A stretch of 64,000 nt of DNA, taken from assembly GCA_022821065.1 (NCBI GenBank), contig JAJEEK010000090.1, positions 83,704 to 147,703 on the forward strand, written 5' to 3'. Positions 50,901-58,317 of the stretch are shown piece after piece. The DNA is from Candidatus Poribacteria bacterium. GTDB taxonomy: Bacteria > Poribacteria > WGA-4E > WGA-3G. The notes beneath the pieces were generated by a model. That model worked only from the letters and a program-made list of their open reading frames with translations, did no database searches and had not been told where the DNA came from. The first letter of the stretch is position 1, and the number at the start of each line of letters is the position of its first letter. The translations under genes were made by a program, and so were the position numbers.

Positions 50901-50970
50901 CTAAAGTCGTGAACGCGGCTTCATCGCCTGATAAGATTCTGTGGATTAATTGAACATCATTTTCTACCAT
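47965..50970 (-). CDS. ECF sigma factor - membrane helix - Asp-box beta-propeller fusion 1
   Basis: A 1001-residue protein starting MVENDVQLIHRILSGDEAAF (SD GGGAG; the same start as the paralogue at 61251). Residues 15-90 are sigma region 2 ('DFHIAEEIAQDAFIQAYKNL', 'QFAGWLYVIASNLCKRWHQ'), 130-180 region 4 ('LPESERTVVTLHYLGEMTTK' then 'GVSVNTIKSRLRRARERL'), about 222-246 one membrane helix ('LPWAAFGAAAIFIMLMLGVG'), and about 320-1000 a beta-propeller with roughly eight Asp-boxes ('RSVDGGKTWSG', 'RSTDTGESWQPF', 'RSLDAGNTWKDL'). The sigma part would be cytoplasmic and the propeller extracytoplasmic. No separate anti-sigma gene is present. The track's 73-residue N-terminal extension overlaps a conserved promoter-like element and is rejected. 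Confidence 0.9.
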   Translation of the reverse strand: MVENDVQLIHRILSGDEAAFTTLVQKYQKSVHALAWRKIGDFHIAEEIAQDAFIQAYKNLATLRNPNQFAGWLYVIASNLCKRWHQSNKPAMQSLENTSVAEVEGSSYKRYVSEQRETEAMEHRHEIVKELLETLPESERTVVTLHYLGEMTTKEIGNFLGVSVNTIKSRLRRARERLQAEEHLIRETLGTVQMPTNFIERIMQQVADIKPATPQVGKPILPWAAFGAAAIFIMLMLGVGAQHLLRFQKPYNLNAQSETTVEIIDAPVVIDTQAEPDLRNQAGHLDVTGKNSGTGVQIAKPVVPVPTLQVDKEVPPTLKQQWKQANAPGFGPVLGLFVSSEGDTYAASHLGIYKLTPNASAWAFTSPASAINFPTAASGGNMIPMTEKNNTLYLVSVDEVFSSTDKGETWTSLGARPKGVAIGLAVTDEAFYLALKDEGVFRSEDIGTQWTPLNEEGTEIISYAITGIKNTVFVATNQGLYRIKPRHGLEKLPLNTTRAIHSLAVLKNNLYVGTGPDVLNSSQAKASIQEAVDKKQYDMWEIFHSADLGDSWTDITPQTESPFIRMSPGVKILTAGRTLLAIGYIGFHLRSVDGGKTWSGGDQKPSSVAMMNSFLLSMFPAVGVDENTVLTAGIFGINRSTDTGESWQPFMTGMIATRISNLIAFKNALYGNTGTRIAKSTDGGMSWQTLHFDPNELTSTWKKQLMNAGGLLLVPKLTVSDGILYGITSVSGVKDTACIFYLSASDTDLVLVQGTPTFSENRSIEMQKTELQEGSEENRADNADNNHKKTGELTESTRQNISVPRAFAVSGETFYVAYQGRLLRWRRGEPEWFDTGLVDINAPANDEGPDHLILAVSGETVYVGKRDGHLFRSLDAGNTWKDLTATLPLRFEHFNEIVFAGSTIHVATDAGVLTSMDGENWRMITDRTGTRTIIDRITVIDTTTYGASTTGVYQLDARGKWEQILPGLPNRVVSIAINGDKLYIATERSGMFQASLQTENN

Positions 50971-51139
50971 CAGAACTCCCTGTGATTCGCGCGAGTTGCC
51001 ATCTTTTGGGTTGTAATAGTTGTTGTGGTATAGACTGTTAATCTGTGCTTCTGCGTCTGCAAACGAACAATTGAAAGCACAAAACGGAGACTTGATAGTT
51101 AATCTTGTCTGTGGCAACTTGGGTGATTTAATAATTAAT

Positions 51140-51170
51140 GATACAATTTTGAGGGGAAAAGGGTGCATAA
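51140..51170 (-). promoter_or_regulatory. Conserved ECF-type promoter element before sigma fusion 1
   Basis: 31 nt that match 63361-63391 at 27 positions. On the minus strand it has a TGCACCC box, a 15-nt spacer with CCCCT, and a TGTATC box, the layout of ECF promoters. It lies about 170 nt upstream of the ATG at 50970 and is the only clear signal in the 50971-51219 gap. Confidence 0.6.
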
Positions 51171-51219
51171 GAAAAAAAAAATCTGACACCGGTAGGATTT
51201 GTGTAAATTCTGCTACAAT

Positions 51220-52074
51220 TTAGTGCATTGCTTGTTTTAGTTGTCCCCATGTCGCTGTTAGTTTGCCTTGGGGTTGGCCCGACAAATTGCCGTGATTTGG
51301 TACATCTTTACCTGTAATCTTGAGATTGTCGAATCGAGCGGTATAGCCTGTGAGACCGAAACCGACACTGCCAACAGTGAGATCCTCCTTAAACGGAAAG
51401 TTTTGGAACAGACAGGTGAAAGATAGAACATTCTCTCCATTAACCGAGAGTGTAAACTGTTCTTGATCCACGCGTAGTTTCATACGATTCCACTCCCTTG
51501 TTTTGAGAAAAGGGTGCGGGAAAACCGTTGTGCAATTCATAATTGCTCCCGCTTTCAAAATCTCTTCTTGGATTTCTTCGCCCGCGGGTCCGTTGAACAC
51601 TTCGTTTAATTTGTCACGCTCTATATTAGCAAATTTATCTATTCTGGCAAAGAAAAGCGGCAGTCCCGCGATCTGTCCTGTAGACAAATTGAAAACGACA
51701 CCTGAGACTGTCGGTGATGGTGCGTTCCAGAAGATATTCCCGATTGCGAAAACAACGGCGTGTGTTTCATTGACTCTGGCGGCAAGCACGATGTGTCCGC
51801 GTCCGTGTCTGACGAGCGGCATTACATCAATTTCTACTTCATAATCGTGCCATGCTGCATTTTTTATGACCAGCATTCGGATGGCGTTATCCTTGCTTTC
51901 TGCGTGAAGTTCGCCATTAACGAGTTTCCACTCAACAACAGGGAGATTTCGCTCAGTAACTTCTTCCCAATCCTGGAAGTTAAAGTTATCGAATGTCTCC
52001 AGAAATGTTCCAGCAAAGCTGGATAACGTCTGGATAAGGGTGAGACTTACAATCATCAAAATCGCAAACTTCAT
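51220..52074 (-). CDS. Secreted DUF1080-like protein with WGxxK tail
   Basis: A 284-residue exported protein (signal MKFAILMIVSLTLIQTLSSF, cleavage after SFA). 'GTFLETFDNFNFQDWEEVTE', 'WKLVNGELHAESKDNAIRML' and 'GSVGFGLTGYTARFDNLKIT' are typical of DUF1080/3-keto-disaccharide-hydrolase-like or concanavalin A-like beta-sandwich domains, which bind or cut glycans. It ends 'GKLTATWGQLKQAMH'. It is a paralogue of 57559-58299. Whether it is an enzyme is unknown. Confidence 0.78.
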   Translation of the reverse strand: MKFAILMIVSLTLIQTLSSFAGTFLETFDNFNFQDWEEVTERNLPVVEWKLVNGELHAESKDNAIRMLVIKNAAWHDYEVEIDVMPLVRHGRGHIVLAARVNETHAVVFAIGNIFWNAPSPTVSGVVFNLSTGQIAGLPLFFARIDKFANIERDKLNEVFNGPAGEEIQEEILKAGAIMNCTTVFPHPFLKTREWNRMKLRVDQEQFTLSVNGENVLSFTCLFQNFPFKEDLTVGSVGFGLTGYTARFDNLKITGKDVPNHGNLSGQPQGKLTATWGQLKQAMH

Positions 52075-52146
52075 GGTATGCTCCTTAGAAGGGTAAAATA
52101 TAAAAGGGACGTAGAAGTTGTAATAGATTTCTTCGATAAGAGAAGA

Positions 52147-53187
52147 CTACTTGGTTGTACTTTCTGGTTGTTTGAGTTTGCCCCAAAGCGTCATCTGTTT
52201 TTCCGCGCTCGGCGATACAGAGAGAAAACTGTCTGGGACCCATTGAATATCGCTCCCGACTAATTTTCTCGTCGTTTCAAGCGGTTTGTCGCTGCCAATG
52301 TCTGCTGTATTGACAACACTGATGACGGAGTTAGCAAAAATGCCTTCTGCGGGAATCCATATTCCAGGACGAATTTCTGGTAGTTGAACCAGAACATAGG
52401 CGACGCATTTTCCGCTCGGAGACCATATCGCGTCGGAGATTGTTACGAGTCCTTTATACAAGCGGGTGAGTTGACGCATATTTTTCCCATCTACATCAAT
52501 ACTGAAGAGAGCAGTGCCTCCTACAGCATCTCCGGGTGGGACAAAAGCGATCTCTTTCCCATTGGGTGCCCATGTGCATACACGGGTAAACGTATCTGTG
52601 AGCCGTCTCAACCCTCTGCCTTCAGCACTCATGACATAAATAAAGGATCCTATTTCTGCATCTTTTCTTTTTCCGCTAAAGGCAATTGATTGACTGTCAG
52701 GAGACCAAGCGGGTCTTTTGCAGCCCCCTCGGTTCGTCAGTCGCATTACATTTCCGCCATTCGCGTCCATTCTGTAGATGTCCATTTCTCCGTTCCGTTC
52801 CGAGATGAATGCAATCCACTTTCCATTCGGAGACCACGCGGGCGAAATATCTCTGCTATCTTCCAAAAAAGTCAAGCGATGGTGTGTGTTCGTTCTCACA
52901 TCCATTACATAAATATCGGGGGATCCGTTTCGGTTCGAGCTGTAGACAATCGAAAGTCCGTCAGGTGACCAGCTGAAGTTGCCCATAGATTCGGGACCTA
53001 CCGTCAGTTTTTGAAGTGGTTCACCTTGGGTATTTATAAGATGGATGGAGTGCTCTCCGTTCGTTCTGGGCAGAAAAGAAATGATCTCAGTCTCTGCTGC
53101 CCACCCATCGCTGATGAATAGGCTAATACTTGGCAATAACACTATTGCTAATATCAAATAAATTCGTATGCGTTTCATATTTATCAT
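52147..53187 (-). CDS. Secreted TolB-like beta-propeller with WGxxK tail (1)
   Basis: About 346 residues with a Sec signal (INMKRIRIYLILAIVLLPSI). Five TolB/DPP-type blades are marked by W-S-P-x-G motifs ('FSWSPDGLSIVYSS', 'PAWSPNGKWIAFIS', 'PAWSPDSQSIAFSG', 'CTWAPNGKEIAFVP', 'AIWSPSGKCVAYVL'), each preceded by 'D-I-Y-x-M-D'. It ends 'SAEKQMTLWGKLKQPESTTK'. Two in-frame ATGs (53187 and 53178) both leave a good signal peptide; the track start at 53235 overlaps the upstream gene's end without an SD. TolB-like propellers mediate protein contacts in the envelope. Confidence 0.82.
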   Translation of the reverse strand: MINMKRIRIYLILAIVLLPSISLFISDGWAAETEIISFLPRTNGEHSIHLINTQGEPLQKLTVGPESMGNFSWSPDGLSIVYSSNRNGSPDIYVMDVRTNTHHRLTFLEDSRDISPAWSPNGKWIAFISERNGEMDIYRMDANGGNVMRLTNRGGCKRPAWSPDSQSIAFSGKRKDAEIGSFIYVMSAEGRGLRRLTDTFTRVCTWAPNGKEIAFVPPGDAVGGTALFSIDVDGKNMRQLTRLYKGLVTISDAIWSPSGKCVAYVLVQLPEIRPGIWIPAEGIFANSVISVVNTADIGSDKPLETTRKLVGSDIQWVPDSFLSVSPSAEKQMTLWGKLKQPESTTK

Positions 53188-53239
53188 GTCTTTCTTTTTA
53201 AGGCATGGTTCTGTTTGGTACTGAAGGTTCTGCATAGGT

Positions 53240-54115
53240 TCAAAATGATTCTGACTTGACTTGTCCCCAGGTTGTGGTTATGGAAGTATTTCTCGGATTG
53301 ACAGCAAGCGCACCACTGGTAGTCGCCCCATTCATGCCAATTAGCGTATATCCATTCCCCGATTTATCTTTAAAGCGAGTTTTTCCTGATCGCTCGTCAA
53401 AGTCCCAAAGTGCTAACGTGTGCGCATCGTTAGGGAGACGATGCGGTGGATCAAATGGCTCAATTCCGCGTTCGGCAGGTAAGTCGTACCGGGCGATATT
53501 TGAAAACCTTATCACATCAATTTCGCCATGGAAGTAGGTATATATGTGTTGCAGTCGGTTTCCGCCAAACACTTCTACCTCTTCTTGATATCCACCGATG
53601 AAGAAATCTTTACGTTTTCTCCTAACCTCCGCAGCCACTTGATTCATTCTGTCAAACTTTTTTGATCGGAGTATCCAATTGTTGTGTACGAAATGAAATG
53701 TGCTGTCTCTGTAAATGATTGCCACATAGTTCCACTGGTTTCTTTCCACTTCAACATCGGTTCCTGTGACGCCGTGAGCTGTTGCTCCTTGAAGGTGTGC
53801 TGCACCCCAGCAACAGAATTGATTCTTACCAAGTTCACAATGTCCACTTGGGGTCAATCCGAAGCTAACTTGCTGTTGAAGAATTATCTCTCGTTCTTTG
53901 CGTTTCGGTCCAGTCTTTGGGTAAAACCACATTTCGACAGTGAACTCATGGGTATGTTTGGGGAAAATATAGCCATGTTCGGCAAGTGGGAGAATTGCAT
54001 AGTCATCCTCACCATCAAGCATCAAGACACCACCGGAAGGCTCGAAAGAAAAGACAGGCAGAACGAAACTCAGCAATAACACCGCACTGAGTAGTAATTT
54101 AAAGTTAATAAACAT
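53240..54115 (-). CDS. Secreted LamG-like protein with WGxxK tail (1)
   Basis: A 291-residue exported protein (signal MFINFKLLLSAVLLLSFVLP). It has a LamG/concanavalin A-like lectin-glucanase fold: 'GGVLMLDGEDDYAILPLAEH', 'FTVEMWFYPKTGPKRKEREI', 'QWNYVAIIYRDSTFHFVHNN', 'FHGEIDVIRFSNIARYD' and 'HTLALWDFDERSGKTRFKDK'. It ends 'ITTTWGQVKSESF'. It is a close paralogue of 55380-56270, and each lies next to a TolB-like gene, so a TolB-LamG pair seems to have been duplicated. Glycan or glycoprotein binding is likely; ligand unknown. Confidence 0.85.
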   Translation of the reverse strand: MFINFKLLLSAVLLLSFVLPVFSFEPSGGVLMLDGEDDYAILPLAEHGYIFPKHTHEFTVEMWFYPKTGPKRKEREIILQQQVSFGLTPSGHCELGKNQFCCWGAAHLQGATAHGVTGTDVEVERNQWNYVAIIYRDSTFHFVHNNWILRSKKFDRMNQVAAEVRRKRKDFFIGGYQEEVEVFGGNRLQHIYTYFHGEIDVIRFSNIARYDLPAERGIEPFDPPHRLPNDAHTLALWDFDERSGKTRFKDKSGNGYTLIGMNGATTSGALAVNPRNTSITTTWGQVKSESF

Positions 54116-54209
54116 TGAGGGACCTCTTTTCCCCTTATCAGGGGAGGGTGACTCTAAGACGGGGTGCGTAAATCGTATAAATTAACATATTCCTTCTGTA
54201 ATATCGTTG

Positions 54210-55325
54210 CTACTTGGTAGCCTTTTCTGGTTGTTTGAGTTTGCCCCAGAGTGTCGTCTGCTTCTCTGCACTTGGCGAAACTGAGAGGAACCCTTCTGGT
54301 ACCCACGCGGGATATAAGTTCAACGATAAACCTCTTTTCTCCATCAGAAGCGGTTTTCCGCGTCCGTTGTTAATCGCGTTTATGACATAGATATCAGAAC
54401 TTCCAGGCTCTAACACACTGTAGGCAATCCGGTCTCCATCAGGGGACCACGCTGGGTAAGAAATCAGGGGATTTGGAAAACCTATCACTGCTACCGGTTC
54501 TAATCCAGGTCCACCTTGAGTGAGTTGGTGAAAGTTTTTTCCGTCTGTGTCAATCACACAAAGGTGTGTTCGCTTCTGCTTAGGGATATCCATACCAAAA
54601 GCGATTTGTTTTCCATCGGGGCTCCAGGAACATTCACCTCGAAATATACCATTGAGTGCCTGTACCGCTTTATCATTAATTCGTCTTAACCTTCTTCCAT
54701 CGGCATCCATCATATAGATACCTTTCCGTTCATTGCCTCGATGGCGGGAGATGAACGCAATCCATTGACTGTCTGGAGACCAAGCAGGTCTCCCGTTTGT
54801 TCCCTGATTCGTTAACTGTCTCAGGTTTTCCCCGTTAGCCTCGGTTTTATAGATGTCAGAGCGATGTGCGTGTCCAAGTCCTTTGTTTTCGGGTTTTTCG
54901 TGGTCAATAGAGAGGAACGCGATTGATTGCCCATCAGGTGACCAAGCCGGAAACCATTCTTCTTCGTGACGGTTTGTTAGCCGCCGGTGTTCTCTTGTTC
55001 TTGTGTCCATTACATAGATCCTATAAGTGCCGTCTTGGTTGGAGGCGTAGGCAAGAAGCTGCCCATCTGGTGACCACGCCGGAGATCGTTCATCGGCGGG
55101 ATGGTTCGTGAGGCTGCGGAGGTTTTCGCCATCGGTGTTTATGACATAGATATCAAAGTTGCCCGTCCGCTTAGAGGCAAAGGAGATCCGCTTACTTCCA
55201 GCAGCATCTGCCGAGTTACCTATGAACGGTAGAGTGCCATTTAGAAATAGGACTGCCGCTAATATTGGACCTACAAGCCTACTTTTCGTAAAAAAGAGAG
55301 GGGTCTCAATCCTTGTCCATCTCAT
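54210..55325 (-). CDS. Secreted TolB-like beta-propeller with WGxxK tail (2)
   Basis: A 371-residue exported protein with a longer signal region ('RLVGPILAAVLFLNGTLPFI'). Five blades with W-S-P-D motifs ('PAWSPDGQLLAYAS', 'PAWSPDGQSIAFLS', 'PAWSPDSQWIAFIS', 'CSWSPDGKQIAFGM', 'PAWSPDGDRIAYSV'). The C-terminus 'FLSVSPSAEKQTTLWGKLKQ' matches the genes at 52147 and 56555 nearly exactly. It is read in the same direction as its LamG neighbours. Confidence 0.85.
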   Translation of the reverse strand: MRWTRIETPLFFTKSRLVGPILAAVLFLNGTLPFIGNSADAAGSKRISFASKRTGNFDIYVINTDGENLRSLTNHPADERSPAWSPDGQLLAYASNQDGTYRIYVMDTRTREHRRLTNRHEEEWFPAWSPDGQSIAFLSIDHEKPENKGLGHAHRSDIYKTEANGENLRQLTNQGTNGRPAWSPDSQWIAFISRHRGNERKGIYMMDADGRRLRRINDKAVQALNGIFRGECSWSPDGKQIAFGMDIPKQKRTHLCVIDTDGKNFHQLTQGGPGLEPVAVIGFPNPLISYPAWSPDGDRIAYSVLEPGSSDIYVINAINNGRGKPLLMEKRGLSLNLYPAWVPEGFLSVSPSAEKQTTLWGKLKQPEKATK

Positions 55326-55379
55326 TATTTTTTTCTTTCCAAGATATGGTCCGTTTGGGACCGAAGGCTCTGCCTAAGT

Positions 55380-56270
55380 TCAAAACGATTCTGACTTCAC
55401 TTGTCCCCAGGTTGTCGCTAAAGAGTTATCGGGACGAATTTCAAGGCTTCCAACATCTCCGCCATCGACGACAGTGGCACCATTCATGCCGATGAGCGTC
55501 TTCCCATTGCCAGACGCATCTTCAAAGCGGTCTGCGCCTTCCTTGTCATTGAAATCCCAGAGTGCTAACGTGTGTTCATCATTCAAAAAACGAGGGGGTG
55601 GATCAAACGGATTGTGCCCCTGTTCAGCGCAGTCATACCGAGCGATATTTGAAAACCTGATCGCATTAATTTCGCCATGAAAACCACTCACTTGGAATAA
55701 CAAGCCCCCGTTAGGTGCCACAAACTTATCCTCACCATATCCGCCTACGACGAAATCCTGAACGCCTTCAGGTCTATTGATATGCAAAGATATCCTGTCC
55801 ACAAGAGGAAGTCTCCAGCCTTGACTAATTCGGTCATTGGTCGCATGACAAAGCGTGCTGTTCTTGAAAATGATTGCTATATAGTTCCATTGATCCTTCT
55901 CAATTGCACTATCAGATCCTACAAGTCCGTGAGCTGTGTTGCCTGAAAGATATGCATGACGATAACTGCAAAGTTGATTCTGTCCGAGTATACACTTTTC
56001 TCTGGCCAGCAATCCGATGGAAACTTGCTGAGTCAGAATAAGGTCTTTATCTTTCTCCTTCGGTTCAGTTTTCGGATAGAACCATACTTCAACAGTAAAC
56101 GCATGGGTGTTTCTGGGGAAAATATGCCCATGTTCCTTAAAAGGGAGTATTGCATAGTCATCCTCACCATCTAATGACAAAACTCCACCAAAAGGCTCCA
56201 AAGAAAAGACAGGCATAACTAAACTGAACAATAACACCGTACTTAATAGTAATTTAAAGTTGGTAAACAT
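55380..56270 (-). CDS. Secreted LamG-like protein with WGxxK tail (2)
   Basis: A 296-residue exported protein; start MFTNFKLLLSTVLLFSLVMP at 56270 with AAGGAG 6 nt upstream (the track start is 15 codons longer without an SD). LamG-like fold as in 53240-54115 ('GGVLSLDGEDDYAILPFKEH', 'FTVEVWFYPKTEPKEKDKDL', 'HTLALWDFNDKEGADRFEDA'). Ends 'DNSLATTWGQVKSESF', the last eight residues identical to its paralogue. Confidence 0.85.
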   Translation of the reverse strand: MFTNFKLLLSTVLLFSLVMPVFSLEPFGGVLSLDGEDDYAILPFKEHGHIFPRNTHAFTVEVWFYPKTEPKEKDKDLILTQQVSIGLLAREKCILGQNQLCSYRHAYLSGNTAHGLVGSDSAIEKDQWNYIAIIFKNSTLCHATNDRISQGWRLPLVDRISLHINRPEGVQDFVVGGYGEDKFVAPNGGLLFQVSGFHGEINAIRFSNIARYDCAEQGHNPFDPPPRFLNDEHTLALWDFNDKEGADRFEDASGNGKTLIGMNGATVVDGGDVGSLEIRPDNSLATTWGQVKSESF

Positions 56271-56316
56271 CAGAATCTCCTTATTTATAACGCAAGTTGC
56301 CCCCCATTTATCCATT

Positions 56317-56393
56317 TATAGACATAGCACTCCTACGGAGTGCGGTCGCTTAGATATACCACTTCTATAGACATATCATCCCTACGGGATGAG
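56317..56393. repeat. GCACTCC and TCATCCC hairpin repeats in tandem
   Basis: Two units: GCACTCC-TAC-GGAGTGC (56327-56343) with 'tatagacata' before and 'gatatacc' after, and TCATCCC-TAC-GGGATGA (56377-56393) with the same 'tatagacata' lead. The flanks match the copy at 15947. The remainder of the 56271-56554 gap shows nothing I can name. Confidence 0.65.
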
Positions 56394-56554
56394 GAAAAAT
56401 CCTTGAAAAATGCTGTGGAAATCCGCAGAAACCTCCAAGCAAAAACACCTCCCTTATCAAGGGGAATTGGGTCATTTGTAGATGTCAATATATTTTTATA
56501 ATTTACCATAGATGCAAAAAGCAGTTATTTTCGTCCTCGAAATCCTCTATTCCT

Positions 56555-57529
56555 TCAGTCACCGGCAGACTGCTTGAGTTTACCCCACAAGGTCGACTGC
56601 TTCTCCGTACTCGGTGAAACGGAGAGGAACCCCTCCGGTACCCATTCGGGATGCTCATTTTTCCCGGGATGCTTTGTGATTTGGCGAAGTTTGCCGCCAT
56701 CAACAGCGACGAGGTAAATATTTGCATCTACATTCGGGTTGCCCCAAGGATTGTCAATCTCTGCATCGTAGGCAATCCAAGCCCCATCTGGGGACCATGC
56801 CGGATTGTGGCTCCAAATATTATTCGGTGTCACGCGCCGCGTATTTTGACCTTGGGCACCCATGATGTAGATACCACTTCCCATAATACCTGCATAATAG
56901 GCAATTTGCTTTCCATCTGGTGACCAAGTCGGAGATGTCCCTCTATCTTGTGGCTGCATCACGCGTCTGATACGTTTCCCATCAAGATTCATCACATAGA
57001 TGCCACCGTTGTCATTTGGTCTGGAATAGAAAGCGATCTGTTCTCCATCTGGTGACCATGAAGGAACAAAATTGTATTTTCCATCGTCGGTGAGTTGTTG
57101 TAGATTCTCACCGTTGATATCTATTTTGTAGATGTCATAAGTCTGTTTTTGGGGGATACGAGATGAAAAAGCGATCCACTTTCCATCAGGCGACCACGCT
57201 GGATTGGTATCTGATTCTGGACGGTACGTTAATCGTCGCGGTTCTGTCCGATTGAGGCTCATGATATAGATTTCAGCATTTCCATCTCGGTTAGAGACAA
57301 AAGCAAAGGCGCGCCCGTGCGGTGCCCACGTTGCCTGGGAGTCCCATGAAGGATGATTCGTTAAGTTACGTAGATTTTCTCCATTTATATCCATGATATA
57401 GATGTCATAGTTTCCTATTCGGTTGGAACTGAAGGAGATATACGGAGCTGCCCAAGTGTTTACGGTTTGTAGAAGTAGAATAAACAGTAGTGTTGTGCCG
57501 AGGCCTTTGTAGGTATGTTTCATTTTCAT
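56555..57529 (-). CDS. Secreted TolB-like beta-propeller with WGxxK tail (3)
   Basis: A 324-residue exported protein (signal 'GTTLLFILLLQTVNTWAAPY'). Six blades: 'YISFSSNRIGNYDIYIMD' then 'ATWAPHGRAFAFVS', 'PAWSPDGKWIAFSS', 'PSWSPDGEQIAFYS', 'PTWSPDGKQIAYYA', 'PAWSPDGAWIAYDA'. C-terminus 'FLSVSPSTEKQSTLWGKLKQ'. It starts 29 nt after the DUF1080-like gene downstream of sigma fusion 2 and is probably in that operon. Confidence 0.86.
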   Translation of the reverse strand: MKMKHTYKGLGTTLLFILLLQTVNTWAAPYISFSSNRIGNYDIYIMDINGENLRNLTNHPSWDSQATWAPHGRAFAFVSNRDGNAEIYIMSLNRTEPRRLTYRPESDTNPAWSPDGKWIAFSSRIPQKQTYDIYKIDINGENLQQLTDDGKYNFVPSWSPDGEQIAFYSRPNDNGGIYVMNLDGKRIRRVMQPQDRGTSPTWSPDGKQIAYYAGIMGSGIYIMGAQGQNTRRVTPNNIWSHNPAWSPDGAWIAYDAEIDNPWGNPNVDANIYLVAVDGGKLRQITKHPGKNEHPEWVPEGFLSVSPSTEKQSTLWGKLKQSAGD

Positions 57530-57558
57530 TTTTTGATTTTCCTATAAATTCGCTGGGT

Positions 57559-58299
57559 CTAAGGTCTTTTCAAGTTTCCCCAAGTTGTCGCGAGTTTTGC
57601 TTTGGGTGTTACAGGGAAATCACCGCTGTTTGGAATGGTATCGCCGGTGACAGTGATGTTGTCGAAGATTGCCGTATAGTTCCAGAGCCCGAAACCGACA
57701 CCTCCGCTCTGAAAGTCTGGAAAATCAGCAAAGACATCAATCTGCCTGAAGACTTGAAGTTTCGTCGGTGCCATAACCTGCTCATCATCAATCCAGAAGG
57801 TAAAGATATCGCCTTCAGCACTTAGTTTCAGATGGTGCCATCTGTTTAATTTTAAAAGTGGGTGCGGTTCCACGATAAGGGTGGCAAGTGCTGGACGGTT
57901 CAAACTGGTAGCAGAACAACTTATTCGTTCCTCTTGAAACGGTGGGTCGTCACCCCTTATAATCACGGGATCAAAAATACGACAGGAAACTAACCAAGTT
58001 CCGTCAACCCGCGCAGCGATTGCGATTCCGCCAATCCCGTGTTTTTTTAGCGGCTTGACATCGAGTTCCATGGTGTAGTTTTCCCATGTGTTATCGCCAG
58101 TTGTCAGCAAGTGCGTATACGCCTCACGACTGTCTGCGTGCAGTTCACCATCAACAATATCCCAGACAGTGGGGGCCTTATCGCTCCAAATTTGCTGCCA
58201 TCTGTCCAACTCTTTGCCATCAAAAGTTTCGAGAAATGTGCCTGCTGAAACAGATAAAGAGAATAGAAATAGGGTTGTTACAATAATTAGAAATTTCAT
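57559..58299 (-). CDS. Secreted DUF1080-like protein with WGxxK tail, next to sigma fusion 2
   Basis: A 246-residue exported protein (signal MKFLIIVTTLFLFSLSVSAG). 'GTFLETFDGKELDRWQQIWS', 'VWDIVDGELHADSREAYTHL', 'ENYTMELDVKPLKKHGIGGI' and 'GGVGFGLWNYTAIFDNITVT' define the same DUF1080-like sandwich as 51220-52074. It ends 'KAKLATTWGNLKRP'. It starts only 18 nt after the stop of sigma fusion 2, so the two are in one transcript. Confidence 0.82.
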   Translation of the reverse strand: MKFLIIVTTLFLFSLSVSAGTFLETFDGKELDRWQQIWSDKAPTVWDIVDGELHADSREAYTHLLTTGDNTWENYTMELDVKPLKKHGIGGIAIAARVDGTWLVSCRIFDPVIIRGDDPPFQEERISCSATSLNRPALATLIVEPHPLLKLNRWHHLKLSAEGDIFTFWIDDEQVMAPTKLQVFRQIDVFADFPDFQSGGVGFGLWNYTAIFDNITVTGDTIPNSGDFPVTPKAKLATTWGNLKRP

Positions 58300-58317
58300 T
58301 AGTATTTATCGCCTCCG

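Noticed and set aside
50971-51189. 73-residue N-terminal extension of sigma fusion 1
   Set aside because: It covers the conserved 31-nt promoter-like element, and the paralogue at 61251 starts exactly at MVENDVQLIH.
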